A DNA stretch of 42,275 nt from Porphyromonas gulae DSM 15663 (GCF_000378065.1 NZ_KB899172.1:1-42275), one strand, 5' to 3'. Positions 16,123-26,743 are shown, counted from the first letter of the stretch. The notes: a model not told the origin generated them from the letters alone. Translations and numbers: made by a program.

Positions 16123-18177
16123 ATGAGTAAGAAAGGAACTATCGGGGTAACGAGTGACAATATATTCCCCGTCATCAAAAAATTCCTGTACAGCGACCAT
16201 GAGATATTCCTGCGTGAGATCGTATCCAATGCCGTGGACGCTACGCAGAAGCTGAAAACGCTTGCATCCGTCGGCGAATTCAAAGGCGAGACGGGTGACC
16301 TCCGCGTAACGGTCAGCGTGGACGAAGTGGCACGCACGATCACGGTCAGCGACCGCGGCGTGGGGATGACCGAAGAGGAGGTGGAGAAGTACATCAATCA
16401 GATTGCTTTCTCCAGCGCAGAAGAGTTTCTCGAAAAGTACAAAGATGACAAGGCTGCCATTATCGGCCACTTCGGACTCGGATTTTACTCGGCTTTCATG
16501 GTGTCCGAGCGAGTGGATGTGATCACGCGTTCTTTCCGGGAAGATGCTGCGGCGGTGAAGTGGAGCTGCGACGGATCGCCCGAATACACGCTCGAACCGG
16601 CGGACAAAGCTGACCGCGGTACCGACATCGTGATGCACATCGATGAGGAGAATAGCGAGTTCCTCAAAAAAGAAAAGATAGAGGGACTCCTCGGCAAATA
16701 CTGTAAGTTCCTTACCGTGCCGATCATTTTCGGCAAGAAGCAGGAATGGAAAGACGGCAAGATGCAAGACACGGACGAGGATAATCAGATCAACGACACG
16801 CATCCGGCCTGGACCAAAAAGCCTGCCGACCTCAAGGACGAAGACTATAAGGAATTTTACCGTTCGCTCTATCCCACATCCGAGGAGCCTCTCTTCTGGA
16901 TCCACCTCAACGTGGATTATCCGTTCAATCTGACGGGTATCCTCTATTTCCCGAAGATCAAGAACAACTTGGATCTGCAGCGCAACAAGATTCAGCTCTA
17001 CTGCAATCAGGTTTACGTCACCGATGAGGTACAGGGTATCGTGCCGGACTTCCTCACCCTCCTGCATGGGGTCATCGATTCGCCGGATATTCCCCTCAAC
17101 GTATCGCGCTCCTATCTGCAGAGCGATGCCAATGTGAAGAAGATCTCGTCTCATATCACCAAGAAGGTGGCAGACCGTCTGGAGGAAATTTTCAAAAACG
17201 ACCGCCCCACATTCGAAGAGAAATGGGATAGTCTGAAGCTCTTCGTCGAATACGGTATGCTGACGGACGAGAAGTTCTATGAGCGTGCAGCCAAGTTCTT
17301 CCTCTTCACCGATATGGACGGACACAAGTACACGTTCGACGAATACCGTACGCTCGTCGAGGGTGTACAGACGGACAAGGACGGACAGGTGGTGTATCTC
17401 TACGCTACGGACAAGCACGGACAGTACAGCCACGTGAAGCGTGCAGCCGACAAGGGCTACAGCGTGATGCTGTTGGACGGTCAGTTGGATCCGCATATCG
17501 TGAGCCTGCTGGAGCAAAAGTTGGAGAAGACACACTTTGTCCGCGTCGATAGCGACACGATCAACAATCTGATCCGCAAAGAAGAAAAGGCAGAAGTGAA
17601 GCTGTCCGACACGGAGCGCGCCACCCTCGTGAAGCTGTTCGAAGCACGCCTGCCACGGGACGAGAAGAAGCACTTCAACGTAGCTTTCGAATCGCTCGGA
17701 GCAGAAGGCGAAGCCATCCTCATCACGCAAGCCGAATTCATGCGGCGTATGCGCGATATGGCACAGCTGCAGCCGGGTATGAGCTTCTACGGCGAACTCC
17801 CCGATTCGTACAATCTGGTACTCAATACCGACCATCCGCTCATCGACAGAGTGCTCTCCGGTGAGAAGGAATCGGTAGAGCCTTCGCTCACAGAGCTTAG
17901 AGCAAAAATCGCCGAACTGAAAGCGGAAGAGGCCAAACTGCTCGAAGAGGAAAAAGGGAAGAAACCGGAGGAAATCCCTGCTGCCACGAAGGAAGCCAAG
18001 GAGAACAATGCCATCGAACAGGCCAAAACCGAAGGCAGCATCAACGAACAACTGACCCAATATGCTCAGGACAACGAGCTGATAGGTCAGCTCATCGACT
18101 TGGCTCTGCTCGGAAGCGGTCTGCTGACTGGAGAGGCTTTGGCCGAATTCATTCGCCGCAGCCAGCGTCTGCTCTGA
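16123..18177 (+). CDS. htpG: Molecular chaperone HtpG (Hsp90)
   Basis: HtpG is the bacterial Hsp90, an ATP-driven homodimeric chaperone. The 684 residues show the N-terminal GHKL ATPase motifs: 'FLREIVSNAVDATQKLK' (Glu for hydrolysis and Asn for Mg; the usual SNASDA is SNAVDA here), 'VSDRGVGMT', 'IGHFGLGFYSAFMVS' and 'GTDIVMHI'. The middle domain has 'PLFWIHLNVDYPFNLTGILYFP' and 'LNVSRSYLQSD'. The C-terminal domain carries an acidic/lysine-rich coiled stretch ('ELRAKIAELKAEEAKLLEEEK') and accounts for the extra ~60 residues compared with E. coli. A 651-residue antisense frame across the gene is a shadow. The gene is single, ending in two stacked hairpins. Confidence 0.98.
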   Translation: MSKKGTIGVTSDNIFPVIKKFLYSDHEIFLREIVSNAVDATQKLKTLASVGEFKGETGDLRVTVSVDEVARTITVSDRGVGMTEEEVEKYINQIAFSSAEEFLEKYKDDKAAIIGHFGLGFYSAFMVSERVDVITRSFREDAAAVKWSCDGSPEYTLEPADKADRGTDIVMHIDEENSEFLKKEKIEGLLGKYCKFLTVPIIFGKKQEWKDGKMQDTDEDNQINDTHPAWTKKPADLKDEDYKEFYRSLYPTSEEPLFWIHLNVDYPFNLTGILYFPKIKNNLDLQRNKIQLYCNQVYVTDEVQGIVPDFLTLLHGVIDSPDIPLNVSRSYLQSDANVKKISSHITKKVADRLEEIFKNDRPTFEEKWDSLKLFVEYGMLTDEKFYERAAKFFLFTDMDGHKYTFDEYRTLVEGVQTDKDGQVVYLYATDKHGQYSHVKRAADKGYSVMLLDGQLDPHIVSLLEQKLEKTHFVRVDSDTINNLIRKEEKAEVKLSDTERATLVKLFEARLPRDEKKHFNVAFESLGAEGEAILITQAEFMRRMRDMAQLQPGMSFYGELPDSYNLVLNTDHPLIDRVLSGEKESVEPSLTELRAKIAELKAEEAKLLEEEKGKKPEEIPAATKEAKENNAIEQAKTEGSINEQLTQYAQDNELIGQLIDLALLGSGLLTGEALAEFIRRSQRLL

Positions 18178-18215
18178 GAAGTGAATAGGGAGTTGTGCTG
18201 AGATCCCGATTTTTC

Positions 18216-18249
18216 CACTCTCCTTGCCATGTCATCGGCAGGGAGAGTG
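18216..18249 (+). terminator. First hairpin after htpG
   Basis: CACTCTCCTTGCC (18216-18228) pairs with GGCAGGGAGAGTG (18237-18249), with one mismatch. No T-run follows, so this may stabilise the 3' end rather than terminate. Confidence 0.5.
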
Positions 18250-18256
18250 AGGATAT

Positions 18257-18306
18257 AAAACAAGCACCCCCCGAAAGCCGTGGCTTTTGGGGGGGTGCTT
18301 GTTTTT
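18257..18306. terminator. Bidirectional terminator between htpG and cdsA
   Basis: AAAACAAGCACCCCCC plus GAAAGCC pairs with GGCTTTTGGGGGG plus TGCTTGTTTT, an almost continuous stem with A-runs on one side and T-runs on the other, so it can serve both convergent genes. Confidence 0.85.
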
Positions 18307-18359
18307 AGAGCTTCCTCCGGTCTCTTTTCCTCATCGGAACGGATGGCCGGAAAAGATGC

Positions 18360-19214
18360 TTACAATCCGAAGATCAGAATGAAAAGATAGACGGCCGGGA
18401 ATACGAAGAAAGCACTGTCCAGCCGGTCCAGTATGCCTCCATGTCCGGGAATGATATGACCGGAATCCTTCACTCCTGCATTGCGTTTGAGGTTGGACTC
18501 ATACAGATCCCCCCAAGTGGCCATGGCCGTTACCAGCAGGGCAAAGAGAGCCAGCTCAGCCGGATGCTTGGCTGAACCGGAATAGTGACCGGCCAATAAT
18601 GCTCCGGCTATGGTGAATAGCAATCCTCCGATGAAGCCCTCCCAGGTCTTCTTGGGTGATATGACCTTGAAGAGTGTATGCTTGCCGAAAAGCGAACCGG
18701 CGATGAATGCTCCCGTATCGTTCAGCCATATCAGGACAAAAACGAAGAGGAAGTAGAGAGGAGTGATGTCGGCTGATTGTCCGACAGCCAGCTCCCTCCC
18801 GATACTTTCGGGAACGAGCAGGAGACTCCCCAAACCAAGCGTAGCCGCTATATACAGATGTCCCATGAAAGTGCGGCTATTATCCGATCCGGCCTTATGG
18901 CGATCCGAATATAGACTACGTACCATGGTGTAGAGGACATAGAAGATATACGGGATAAATATCGTGACATCCATTCGGTCACTGCCATATAGGAAGATGG
19001 CCGCAAAGAGGAAGGCACCGAAGAGTCCGTCCATGAATGCCCGAAGGGGACGTGTGCGATTCAGATTGACCAGCGAGGCGAACTCCCGCAGTCCCAACAC
19101 GATGAAAACGGCAAAAACCGCTATGAACAAAGCCGGTTCCCTTAGTACAACGGGAAGGATGATCAGGGCCATATAGACCAGACCGCTGAGGCTGCGAATC
19201 AAAACTGCTTTCAT
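18360..19214 (-). CDS. cdsA: Phosphatidate cytidylyltransferase CdsA
   Basis: CdsA makes CDP-diacylglycerol from phosphatidate and CTP in the inner membrane, the branch point of phospholipid synthesis. The 284 residues have seven to eight hydrophobic segments. The family signature near the C-terminus is complete: 'SPKKTWEGFIGG', then 'GDLYESNLKRNAGVKDSGHIIPGHGGILDRLDS'. It lies 28 bases after ftsH on the same strand, probably in one transcript. Confidence 0.97.
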   Translation of the reverse strand: MKAVLIRSLSGLVYMALIILPVVLREPALFIAVFAVFIVLGLREFASLVNLNRTRPLRAFMDGLFGAFLFAAIFLYGSDRMDVTIFIPYIFYVLYTMVRSLYSDRHKAGSDNSRTFMGHLYIAATLGLGSLLLVPESIGRELAVGQSADITPLYFLFVFVLIWLNDTGAFIAGSLFGKHTLFKVISPKKTWEGFIGGLLFTIAGALLAGHYSGSAKHPAELALFALLVTAMATWGDLYESNLKRNAGVKDSGHIIPGHGGILDRLDSAFFVFPAVYLFILIFGL

Positions 19215-19242
19215 AATGTAAGCTCGATAGTCTCTTTATATT

Positions 19243-21264
19243 TTATTCGGAATGCTCTTCCGTCTTCTCTTCTCCCTCGACGGGAATGGACGTTTCGGCA
19301 TCCACTGTTGTCTCTTCTGTGGCGGTAGCCGGTGCATTCAGCCCAAGCAACTCTTCTGTACGCGAAGCCCATGGGCGTTTGCCAAATATCCGCTCTACGT
19401 CATCGGCCAGAATCACTTCGCGCTTGAGTAGCAGATCTGCCAGTTCGTGGTGTCCGGCTTCATGCTCGCGAAGAATACTCTTGGCGCGTTCGTATTGTTC
19501 GGATATTATTCTGTTTACTTCGGCATCGATAACCTCGGCCGTAGTATCGCTGTACGGCTTTGTCAGATTCCAGCCGTCATTCTGCATTTCGTAGTAGTTG
19601 ATGTTGGGCAGCTTGTCGCTCATGCCATAATAGGTAACCATAGCATAAGCCAACTTCGTAACGCGCTCCAAGTCATTGGCAGCACCGGTGGATACACGTC
19701 CGAGGAAGAGATCTTCGGCAGCACGTCCACCCAAAAGGGCACAAAGCTGATCCTGCAGGGCCTCCGTTGTTGTGATCTGACGTTCCTCCGGCAGGTACCA
19801 GGCCGCACCGAGTGCCTTGCCACGCGGTACGATGGTGACCTTGACGAGAGGATTGGCATAGCGTAGCATCCAACTGATGGTAGCGTGTCCCGCTTCGTGA
19901 ATGGCGATACTGCGACGCTCCTCCTCCGTGGTGATTTTGTTCTTTTTCTCCAATCCGCCTACGATCCGATCCACGGCATTCATGAAGTCTTCCTTGTCGA
20001 CGAAGTTTTTGTTGCTTCGAGCAGCGATCAATGCCGCTTCGTTACAAACGTTGGCGATGTCTGCTCCGGAGAAGCCGGGCGTTTGGCGCGACAGGAATTC
20101 CACGTCCACGCTTTTGTCGGTCTTCAACGGCTTGAGGTGTACAAGGAAGATCTCTTTGCGGTCATTCAGGTCAGGAAGATCCACATAGATCTGGCGGTCG
20201 AAGCGTCCGGCACGCAGCAGAGCGCTATCCAGCACATCGGCACGGTTGGTAGCTGCCAGAATGATCACACCGCTATTGGATCCGAAGCCATCCATTTCGG
20301 TAAGCAACTGGTTGAGTGTATTCTCACGCTCATCATTGCCGGAGAAGTTGTTGCCCTTGCCACGAGCACGTCCTACGGCGTCGATCTCGTCGATGAAGAT
20401 GATACACGGGGCTTTTTCCTTGGCTTGTCTGAAGAGGTCGCGAACACGGGAGGCTCCTACACCGACAAACATCTCTACGAAGTCCGAACCGGACAAAGAG
20501 AAGAAAGGAACGTGTGCCTCTCCGGCCACAGCCTTGGCCAATAGGGTCTTACCCGTTCCCGGAGGGCCTACGAGCAAAGCTCCTTTAGGGATCTTTCCTC
20601 CCAGTTCGGTGTATTTGGACGGATTCTTGAGGAAGTGAACGATCTCTTCCACCTCCTGCTTGGCTTCATGCAGACCTGCTACATCGCTGAATGTGACGTG
20701 GATATTGGTCTTATCATAGAGCTTGGCTTTGGATTTGCCTACGTTGAAGACACCGCCTCCACCGCCACTTCCTCCACCGCCACCACTCATTCGGCGCATC
20801 ATCCAAAACCAGAAAACGAGTAAAAGGATGAGTGGGCCCCATGCAATGAGGATAGAGGTGAAGCTGAACTTGCTGTCTTCATACTTCACCTTGGCCGTAA
20901 TTTGGTTTTGGTCGTAGAAGTCGGAGAATTTGTCTACCGATGGTATCTGTGTGTTGATATAGTAGTCCGAGATATTTCCTCTGTCCTGAAAGGACGGGAT
21001 GTCGCCTTTCTTGAATACCGAATCGACCTTGGCTGGATCCACCCTCGCCTTGAGGGTATTCTCTTTCCTATTGACTACGATGTCCGTAAAGGCTTGCTTT
21101 TTGGCGATACTCTGAAACTCATTCCAGCTGAGTTCTTTCTGAGATGTAATATCCCGATCGACAAAGAAGAGGGTGGCCAATATCAGAAACACAGGGGCAT
21201 AGAGCCATATCGGGTTAAAACGCATCGGTTTGCCGGGTTTCTTGTTATTCCCATTGTTCGCCAT
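19243..21264 (-). CDS. ftsH: ATP-dependent zinc metalloprotease FtsH
   Basis: FtsH is a membrane-anchored AAA+ protease that removes misfolded membrane proteins and regulators. The 673 residues have TM1 near 16-36, a periplasmic domain, TM2 near 135-156 and an unusual glycine-rich linker ([12 protein letters not shown], about 160-172). The AAA domain has Walker A '[18 protein letters not shown]', Walker B '[10 protein letters not shown]' and SRH '[21 protein letters not shown]'. The zinc site is HEAGH near 450. The C-terminal tail is acidic ([21 protein letters not shown]). In many Bacteroidota rsfS precedes ftsH; it is absent here. Confidence 0.98.
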   Translation of the reverse strand: MANNGNNKKPGKPMRFNPIWLYAPVFLILATLFFVDRDITSQKELSWNEFQSIAKKQAFTDIVVNRKENTLKARVDPAKVDSVFKKGDIPSFQDRGNISDYYINTQIPSVDKFSDFYDQNQITAKVKYEDSKFSFTSILIAWGPLILLLVFWFWMMRRMSGGGGGSGGGGGVFNVGKSKAKLYDKTNIHVTFSDVAGLHEAKQEVEEIVHFLKNPSKYTELGGKIPKGALLVGPPGTGKTLLAKAVAGEAHVPFFSLSGSDFVEMFVGVGASRVRDLFRQAKEKAPCIIFIDEIDAVGRARGKGNNFSGNDERENTLNQLLTEMDGFGSNSGVIILAATNRADVLDSALLRAGRFDRQIYVDLPDLNDRKEIFLVHLKPLKTDKSVDVEFLSRQTPGFSGADIANVCNEAALIAARSNKNFVDKEDFMNAVDRIVGGLEKKNKITTEEERRSIAIHEAGHATISWMLRYANPLVKVTIVPRGKALGAAWYLPEERQITTTEALQDQLCALLGGRAAEDLFLGRVSTGAANDLERVTKLAYAMVTYYGMSDKLPNINYYEMQNDGWNLTKPYSDTTAEVIDAEVNRIISEQYERAKSILREHEAGHHELADLLLKREVILADDVERIFGKRPWASRTEELLGLNAPATATEETTVDAETSIPVEGEEKTEEHSE

Positions 21265-21476
21265 ATTGTTTGCGCAGTTTTATTTTCTACTTAGTAAGGA
21301 TGCAGGAGCATTTGTTCGATACTCGTTGAAATCCTGAACCATAACTTTGCAAAAGAACAGCCGACCCGCTCTTTTGGTTTATGTTTCTTCCGCCGGATAT
21401 AAGGTTATTCCGAATACCGCACTGTGTTTTTGTTATAGGGAAAGATAAGGAATGAGCTTGATTCGAAAGAATGGGT

Positions 21477-22580
21477 TCAGACATTGAAGCGGAAATGCAT
21501 GATGTCGCCATCCTGCACAACGTATTCTTTCCCTTCGACGCTCATCTTGCCGGCTTCCTTCACAGCTTGCTCGCTGCCAAGGCTGACAAAGTCATTGTAC
21601 TTGATAACCTCGGCACGGATAAATCCTTTTTCAAAATCGGTGTGGATGATACCGGCACACTGAGGAGCTTTGCTCCCGCGGAGGAATGTCCAAGCCCTGA
21701 CCTCGTCGCTCCCGGCCGTAAAGTAGGTTTGGAGATTCAGCAAGTGATAAGCGGCTTTGATCAGACGGCTCACGCCGGATTCTTTCAGACCGATCTCTTC
21801 AAGGAACATTTGCCGCTCTTCGTATGTCTCCAGCTCGGCGATCTCACTCTCTATCTTGGCAGCTACGACGAGGATTTCTGCATCTTCGTCCTTGACTGCT
21901 TCGCGAACGGCTTCCACGTATTTGTTGCCACTAAGAGCAGATGCTTCGTCCACATTGCAAACGTACATGACCGGTTTGGCTGTCAGGAGAAAGAGTTCGC
22001 GTGCTATTTGCTGTTCGTCTTTGGTTTCGAAACTGACGCTGCGAGCATTCCTGCCTTCGTCAAGAGCTTCTTTGAATTTCGAAAGCACCTGATAAGCCAA
22101 CTTGGCTTGTTTGTCGCCTCCGGTCTGTGCCTGTTTCTGTACTTTCTGTATGCGGCTCTCTATCGTTTCAAGGTCTTTCAGTTGTAGCTCGGTGTCGATG
22201 ATTTCCTTGTCGCGTACAGGATCTACGGATCCGTCCACGTGTGTGATATTGTCATCATCGAAGCAACGAAGTACGTGGAGTATCGCATCCGTTTCTCGGA
22301 TATTGGCCAGGAATTTATTCCCCAACCCTTCGCCCTTGCTGGCACCTTTGACAAGTCCGGCAATATCCACAATCTCTACCGTGGTCGGGATCAGCCGTTG
22401 GGGTTTGCACAGATCGGCCAGGACATTCAGTCGCTCATCAGGCACTGTGATCACGCCGACATTCGGATCAATGGTACAGAAGGGGAAATTGGCAGACTGC
22501 GCCTTCGCATTGGACAAGCAATTAAAAAGAGTCGATTTCCCCACATTGGGCAGGCCGACGATACCGCATTGCAAACTCAT
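21477..22580 (-). CDS. ychF: Ribosome-associated ATPase YchF
   Basis: YchF/Ola1 is an OBG-family P-loop protein that prefers ATP and associates with ribosomes. The 367 residues show G1 'GLPNVGKSTLFNCLSNAKAQ', 'NFPFCTIDPNVG', G3 'DIAGLVKGASKGEGLGNKFL', a coiled-coil insertion in the middle, 'VMYVCNVDE' in place of NKxD (as expected for this ATP-preferring family) and a C-terminal TGS domain ending 'VQDGDIMHFRFNV'. The gene stands alone, with ftsH 212 bases downstream. Confidence 0.97.
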   Translation of the reverse strand: MSLQCGIVGLPNVGKSTLFNCLSNAKAQSANFPFCTIDPNVGVITVPDERLNVLADLCKPQRLIPTTVEIVDIAGLVKGASKGEGLGNKFLANIRETDAILHVLRCFDDDNITHVDGSVDPVRDKEIIDTELQLKDLETIESRIQKVQKQAQTGGDKQAKLAYQVLSKFKEALDEGRNARSVSFETKDEQQIARELFLLTAKPVMYVCNVDEASALSGNKYVEAVREAVKDEDAEILVVAAKIESEIAELETYEERQMFLEEIGLKESGVSRLIKAAYHLLNLQTYFTAGSDEVRAWTFLRGSKAPQCAGIIHTDFEKGFIRAEVIKYNDFVSLGSEQAVKEAGKMSVEGKEYVVQDGDIMHFRFNV

Positions 22581-22660
22581 ATTGTCGTTTTTCGTTTTTG
22601 ATTCAAGGGGAAGTCACGAGAAAAGACTATTCGACCGAGAAATCCCATTATTCTTGTCCG

Positions 22661-22668
22661 CAAAGATA
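22661..22668 (-). promoter_or_regulatory. Candidate -7 element of ychF
   Basis: TATCTTTG on the minus strand lies about 80 bases before the ychF start. No TTTG box occurs at the ideal distance upstream, so confidence is modest. Confidence 0.4.
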
Positions 22669-22827
22669 GCGAATCTTGTCCACCTGAGGCTTGGACAAAA
22701 GGACGTGCAATTTCCTCCAAACCTGCACTCACCTACTATCGCCAGCCTGTCCGCGTAAGTTCTATAATATACAATGCTGCCCCCCTTCACCACTTCTGCT
22801 CTGAGGCTATCGCTAATAGTCTGTCAA

Positions 22828-22873
22828 ACAAAAAAGAAAAGAGACCGTACCATAATGGCTATGGTGCAGTCTC
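22828..22873 (-). terminator. Terminator after tRNA-Lys
   Basis: On the minus strand GAGACTGCACCATAG (22873 down) pairs with the opposing ATGGTACGGTCTC ending at 22841, followed by TTTTCTTTTTTG (22840-22829). Confidence 0.75.
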
Positions 22874-22883
22874 TTCTCTTTCG

Positions 22884-22956
22884 TGAATCGCCTGGGGTTC
22901 GAACCCAGGACCCCATCCTTAAAAGGGATGTGCTCTACCTGCTGAGCTAGCGATTC
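22884..22956 (-). tRNA. tRNA-Lys (anticodon TTT)
   Basis: The 73-nt cloverleaf has acceptor stem GAATCGC/GCGATTC, discriminator A, D-arm GCTCAGC..GGTAGAGC and anticodon arm CATCC-CTTTTAA-GGATG. The T-arm CCTGG-GTTCGAA-CCCAGG contains GTTCGAA. The anticodon TTT reads AAA/AAG. The CCA end is not encoded. Confidence 0.97.
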
Positions 22957-23199
22957 AGCCTTAGAAGCATTTCTTCGTTCGAAATGCGGTGCAAATGTAT
23001 GTAATTATTTTATATCATCCAATATTTTGTCCGTTTTTCTCGTTTTGCAGATTCCACCTAATAAGAGCAAATCTTCCATTTGAATCATAGAAACGTTTCA
23101 TTGTGTATCTTTGGTGCGTTGGAAGGTATGTATAAAAACATACTTTTGAACGAGAGAGTGTGTTACATTGTAGAACAAAACTCAAAAAAGAACGAAAAA
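22957..23199. other. Leader region of the barrel protein gene
   Basis: No gene is recognised. The stretch contains the TATCTTTG promoter element at 23106-23113 for the following gene. Confidence 0.5.
23106..23113 (+). promoter_or_regulatory. Candidate -7 element of the barrel protein gene
   Basis: TATCTTTG lies about 87 bases before the chosen start at 23200. A TTTG occurs at 23079-23082, 23 bases upstream, slightly longer than the usual spacing. It falls inside the longer possible frame that starts at 23080, which supports the later start. Confidence 0.5.
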
Positions 23200-23811
23200 A
23201 TGAAGAAAATGATTTTGGCAGCTACTGTGCTGCTCGCGACAATCGGTTTTGCAAGTGCTCAGAGTCGTCCTGCACTCAGACTGGATGCTAACTTTGTCGG
23301 TAGTAACTTAATGCAAAAAGCCGCAAACACGAGCGTAGACAACAAGATGATGGTAGGCTTACGTGTTGGTGCCGCTGCTGAGTTTGCTCTTAGCAATGAT
23401 GGATTCTACCTCGCCCCCGGATTGGTCTATACGATGAGAGGTGCTAAGGCGGAACTAAGTGAAACGACAACCCGCTTGCATTATCTGCAAATACCGGTGA
23501 ATGCCGGTATGAGATTTAGCTTTGCTGACAACATGGCTATTTCATTGGAAGCAGGCCCCTATTTCGCATATGGTGTCGCCGGAAAAGTCAAGGCTAAAGT
23601 TGTAGACGTTACAGTTTCTGTAGATGCCTTTGGCGATAATGGGTATAACCGTTTTGACTTGGGCTTGGGGCTGTCTGCAGCCTTGAGCTACGACCGTTAT
23701 TACGTACAAATTGGATATGAGCATGGATTGCTCAATATGCTGAAGGATGCTCCGGATAAGACCTCGTTGCGTAATCATGACTTCTTTGTAGGTCTTGGTG
23801 TCCGCTTCTAA
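23200..23811 (+). CDS. Outer-membrane beta-barrel protein
   Basis: Start set at 23200, where a signal peptide begins (MKKMILAATVLLATIGFASAQ); the frame extends to 23080 but that part lacks sense. The protein has 203 residues. The mature part alternates short beta strands and ends 'HDFFVGLGVRF' with terminal Phe, an outer-membrane barrel of eight or so strands. 'YLQIPVNAGMRFSF' and 'ISLEAGPYFAYGVAGK' are typical of the PorT/OMP_b-brl_2-type small barrels of Bacteroidota. Specific function is unknown. It is a single gene facing eno, with the long palindrome between. Confidence 0.85.
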   Translation: MKKMILAATVLLATIGFASAQSRPALRLDANFVGSNLMQKAANTSVDNKMMVGLRVGAAAEFALSNDGFYLAPGLVYTMRGAKAELSETTTRLHYLQIPVNAGMRFSFADNMAISLEAGPYFAYGVAGKVKAKVVDVTVSVDAFGDNGYNRFDLGLGLSAALSYDRYYVQIGYEHGLLNMLKDAPDKTSLRNHDFFVGLGVRF

Positions 23812-23827
23812 ATAAGTCGGCAATATA

Positions 23828-23907
23828 AATGCCCCCAAAGTTGTGAAGTGCACCCCAAAAGTTTTATGTCTAACTTTTGGGGTGCACTTCACAACTTTGG
23901 GGGCATT
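23828..23907. repeat. Perfect palindrome with 36-bp arms between barrel gene and eno
   Basis: Bases 23828-23863 are the exact inverse of 23872-23907, separated by the 8-base loop TTATGTCT. The arms contain GTGAAGTGCACCCCAAAAGT. The convergent placement fits a bidirectional terminator, but arm length and perfection are unusual. The inner end (TGAAGTGCACCCC..) resembles IS3-type terminal inverted repeats as I remember them, so a relic of an insertion sequence or MITE is possible. Confidence 0.9.
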
Positions 23908-23975
23908 CTTTTTGGCAGAGGCACAGTCTTTCCTCTATTCGGCCGAAAGATGTGCCCTGCTGTGTACTTTGTCGC

Positions 23976-25262
<1,287 letters not shown>

Positions 25263-25303
25263 TTATTACTAAGGATTAATTATACGTCTTTTTTTTAGCC
25301 GTA

Positions 25304-25311
25304 CAAAAATA
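25304..25311 (-). promoter_or_regulatory. Candidate -7 element of eno
   Basis: TATTTTTG on the minus strand, about 50 bases before the eno start, matches TAnnTTTG. A convincing TTTG box is not seen at ideal spacing. Confidence 0.35.
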
Positions 25312-25397
25312 CACCTTTTTCCCACTAAAAGCCTAATAATCTTTTCGTTTGCTGCGATACCGCAAAGAGAACTTTGCAACCGAACAAAAAGGAAAAG

Positions 25398-25436
25398 AAT
25401 AAAAAAAGAAAAGCCTGCCAATAATCAGTGGCAGGC
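25398..25436 (-). terminator. Terminator of the DUF1232 gene
   Basis: On the minus strand GCCTGCCA and TGGCAGGC (25436-25429 and 25420-25413) flank an 8-base loop and are followed by TTTTCTTTTTTT. Confidence 0.85.
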
Positions 25437-25462
25437 CTTAATTCGGGAGAGTTCCTTTTCTA

Positions 25463-25882
25463 TCAATCCTCAAAGATAGCGGCAGCACGCAAGCGAGCCT
25501 TTTCGCGAATGGCCGGAGTGATATGGCGACTCAAAATCCTCAGCACAATGGACGTGACAGCAAGGTCGTCCGTAAAACCGATAAATGGCATGGCAAAATC
25601 AGGAATGAGGTCGATCGGTAAGAGAAAGTAGCCCAGAGCTCCTGCAAGAAGCAACTTCTCTTTCATTGTCATCTCCCCGGCCTGCAACATATAATAAAGC
25701 GTCAGCACTTGTGTGGTGCCAAACCGGCCGATAAGTCGGCAACACTTCAGCACCTTACTCACCAGTGCATTTTCCTGATAGTAAGAGGCGTAGTAAGATA
25801 TATCGGACAAGGTCGTCGGGAGCTTTTCCACAAAGCCTTTGCGAAAACCTTTCCGCTCTTTCCGTGGATCGTTTCTTTTCAT
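25463..25882 (-). CDS. YkvA-family DUF1232 membrane protein
   Basis: This is a 139-residue protein. The DUF1232 signature is present near residues 80-110: 'LLLAGALGYFLLPIDLIPDFAMPFIGFTDDLAV', a hydrophobic segment with conserved Pro and Asp residues. The N-terminus is basic (MKRNDPRKERKGFRKG). The family is widespread with no assigned function. It is divergent to the ECF sigma factor gene across a 133-base gap, so the two could share regulation; that is speculation. Confidence 0.85.
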   Translation of the reverse strand: MKRNDPRKERKGFRKGFVEKLPTTLSDISYYASYYQENALVSKVLKCCRLIGRFGTTQVLTLYYMLQAGEMTMKEKLLLAGALGYFLLPIDLIPDFAMPFIGFTDDLAVTSIVLRILSRHITPAIREKARLRAAAIFED

Positions 25883-25943
25883 ATCATTGATACCATCTAT
25901 TGTACTTAATACGCTGTTTATTAATGAATCTCACCTATTCGAT

Positions 25944-25951
25944 TATCTTTG
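25944..25951 (+). promoter_or_regulatory. Candidate -7 element of the sigma factor gene
   Basis: TATCTTTG lies about 65 bases before the start at 26016. It lies inside the longer frame that begins at 25839, supporting the later start. Confidence 0.45.
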
Positions 25952-26015
25952 TCTCAGTGGCAGGAGGGAACGAATCTTCCAACCATTGGCTTCAACAACA
26001 AAGAAACAGCTTATT

Positions 26016-26519
26016 ATGAATAGTGTGCAATTTCGCGAAAAACTTCTGAGTCTGCAAGACAACATGCGCAATTTTGCCTTGACTCTGACTGCCAATCTGG
26101 ATGACGCAGAAGATTTGCTCCAAGATACAACACTCCGAGTCCTCAACAATGAAGACAAATTCGTTGACAACGTCAACTTCAAAGGGTGGGTGCTCACTGT
26201 CATGCGAAATATCTTCATCAACAACTACCACAAGCTGGTTCGTTCGCAAACAGTCATCGATCCGAATAGCGATCCGTACAATGTCCCCATACTCAATGAA
26301 GGAGGAGAGGATACGCCTGACGGCACCATGGCCATCAAGGAAATAACCGCTGCTATCGCATCGCTGAACGAAACGCTCAAGCAACCGTTCTCCATGTACG
26401 TGAGCGGATATAAATACAATGAAATATCCGAGACGCTTGGAATCCCTCTGGGTACGGTGAAGAGCCGTATATTCCTTGCCAGACAGGAACTACAGCAGCA
26501 ACTCAAGGACATGAGATAA
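26016..26519 (+). CDS. sigH: ECF-type RNA polymerase sigma factor
   Basis: Start set at 26016 (MNSVQFREKLLSLQDN), giving 167 residues; upstream codons lack sense. Region 2 is 'FALTLTANLDDAEDLLQDTTLRVLNNEDKF...FKGWVLTVMRNIFINNYHK'. Region 4 is 'YKYNEISETLGIPLGTVKSRIFLARQELQQQL', a helix-turn-helix for the -35 box. No anti-sigma gene is adjacent: downstream is a strong terminator. I recall the P. gingivalis ECF factor near eno as SigH (oxygen/oxidative response). The symbol rests on gene neighbourhood memory and should be treated as tentative. Confidence 0.9.
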   Translation: MNSVQFREKLLSLQDNMRNFALTLTANLDDAEDLLQDTTLRVLNNEDKFVDNVNFKGWVLTVMRNIFINNYHKLVRSQTVIDPNSDPYNVPILNEGGEDTPDGTMAIKEITAAIASLNETLKQPFSMYVSGYKYNEISETLGIPLGTVKSRIFLARQELQQQLKDMR

Positions 26520-26566
26520 CAGCCTGCCCCGGGAGGGGTACACAGCCTCCATCGACAGACAGTATC

Positions 26567-26620
26567 AAAAAAGGGTATTCGTTAAAGCCTCTGAAAGGCC
26601 GATAACGAATACCCTTTTTT
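26567..26620. terminator. Bidirectional terminator after the sigma factor gene
   Basis: AAAAAAGGGTATTCGTTA (26567-26584) is the exact inverse of TAACGAATACCCTTTTTT (26603-26620), with an inner GCCT/AGGC stem. Confidence 0.9.
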
Positions 26621-26663
26621 GTTGCAACAGCTCGCTAAGGCGAGAAGTTCATAACTGAAAAAG

Positions 26664-26703
26664 AGACATAAGTCCGACTCTCTTGAAGTCAGACTTATAT
26701 CTT
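26664..26703 (-). terminator. Terminator of the small lipoprotein gene
   Basis: AGACATAAGTCCGACT and AGTCAGACTTATATCT form an imperfect stem; on the minus strand it is followed by CTCTTTTTC. Confidence 0.55.
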
Positions 26704-26743
26704 ACCCCACAAATGATTCGGGGGATGCTAAATAGCCGTTGGA

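Noticed and set aside
16105-18060. 651-residue minus-strand frame opposite htpG
   Set aside because: It mirrors the coding periodicity of htpG, has no recognisable domain, and htpG is unambiguous.
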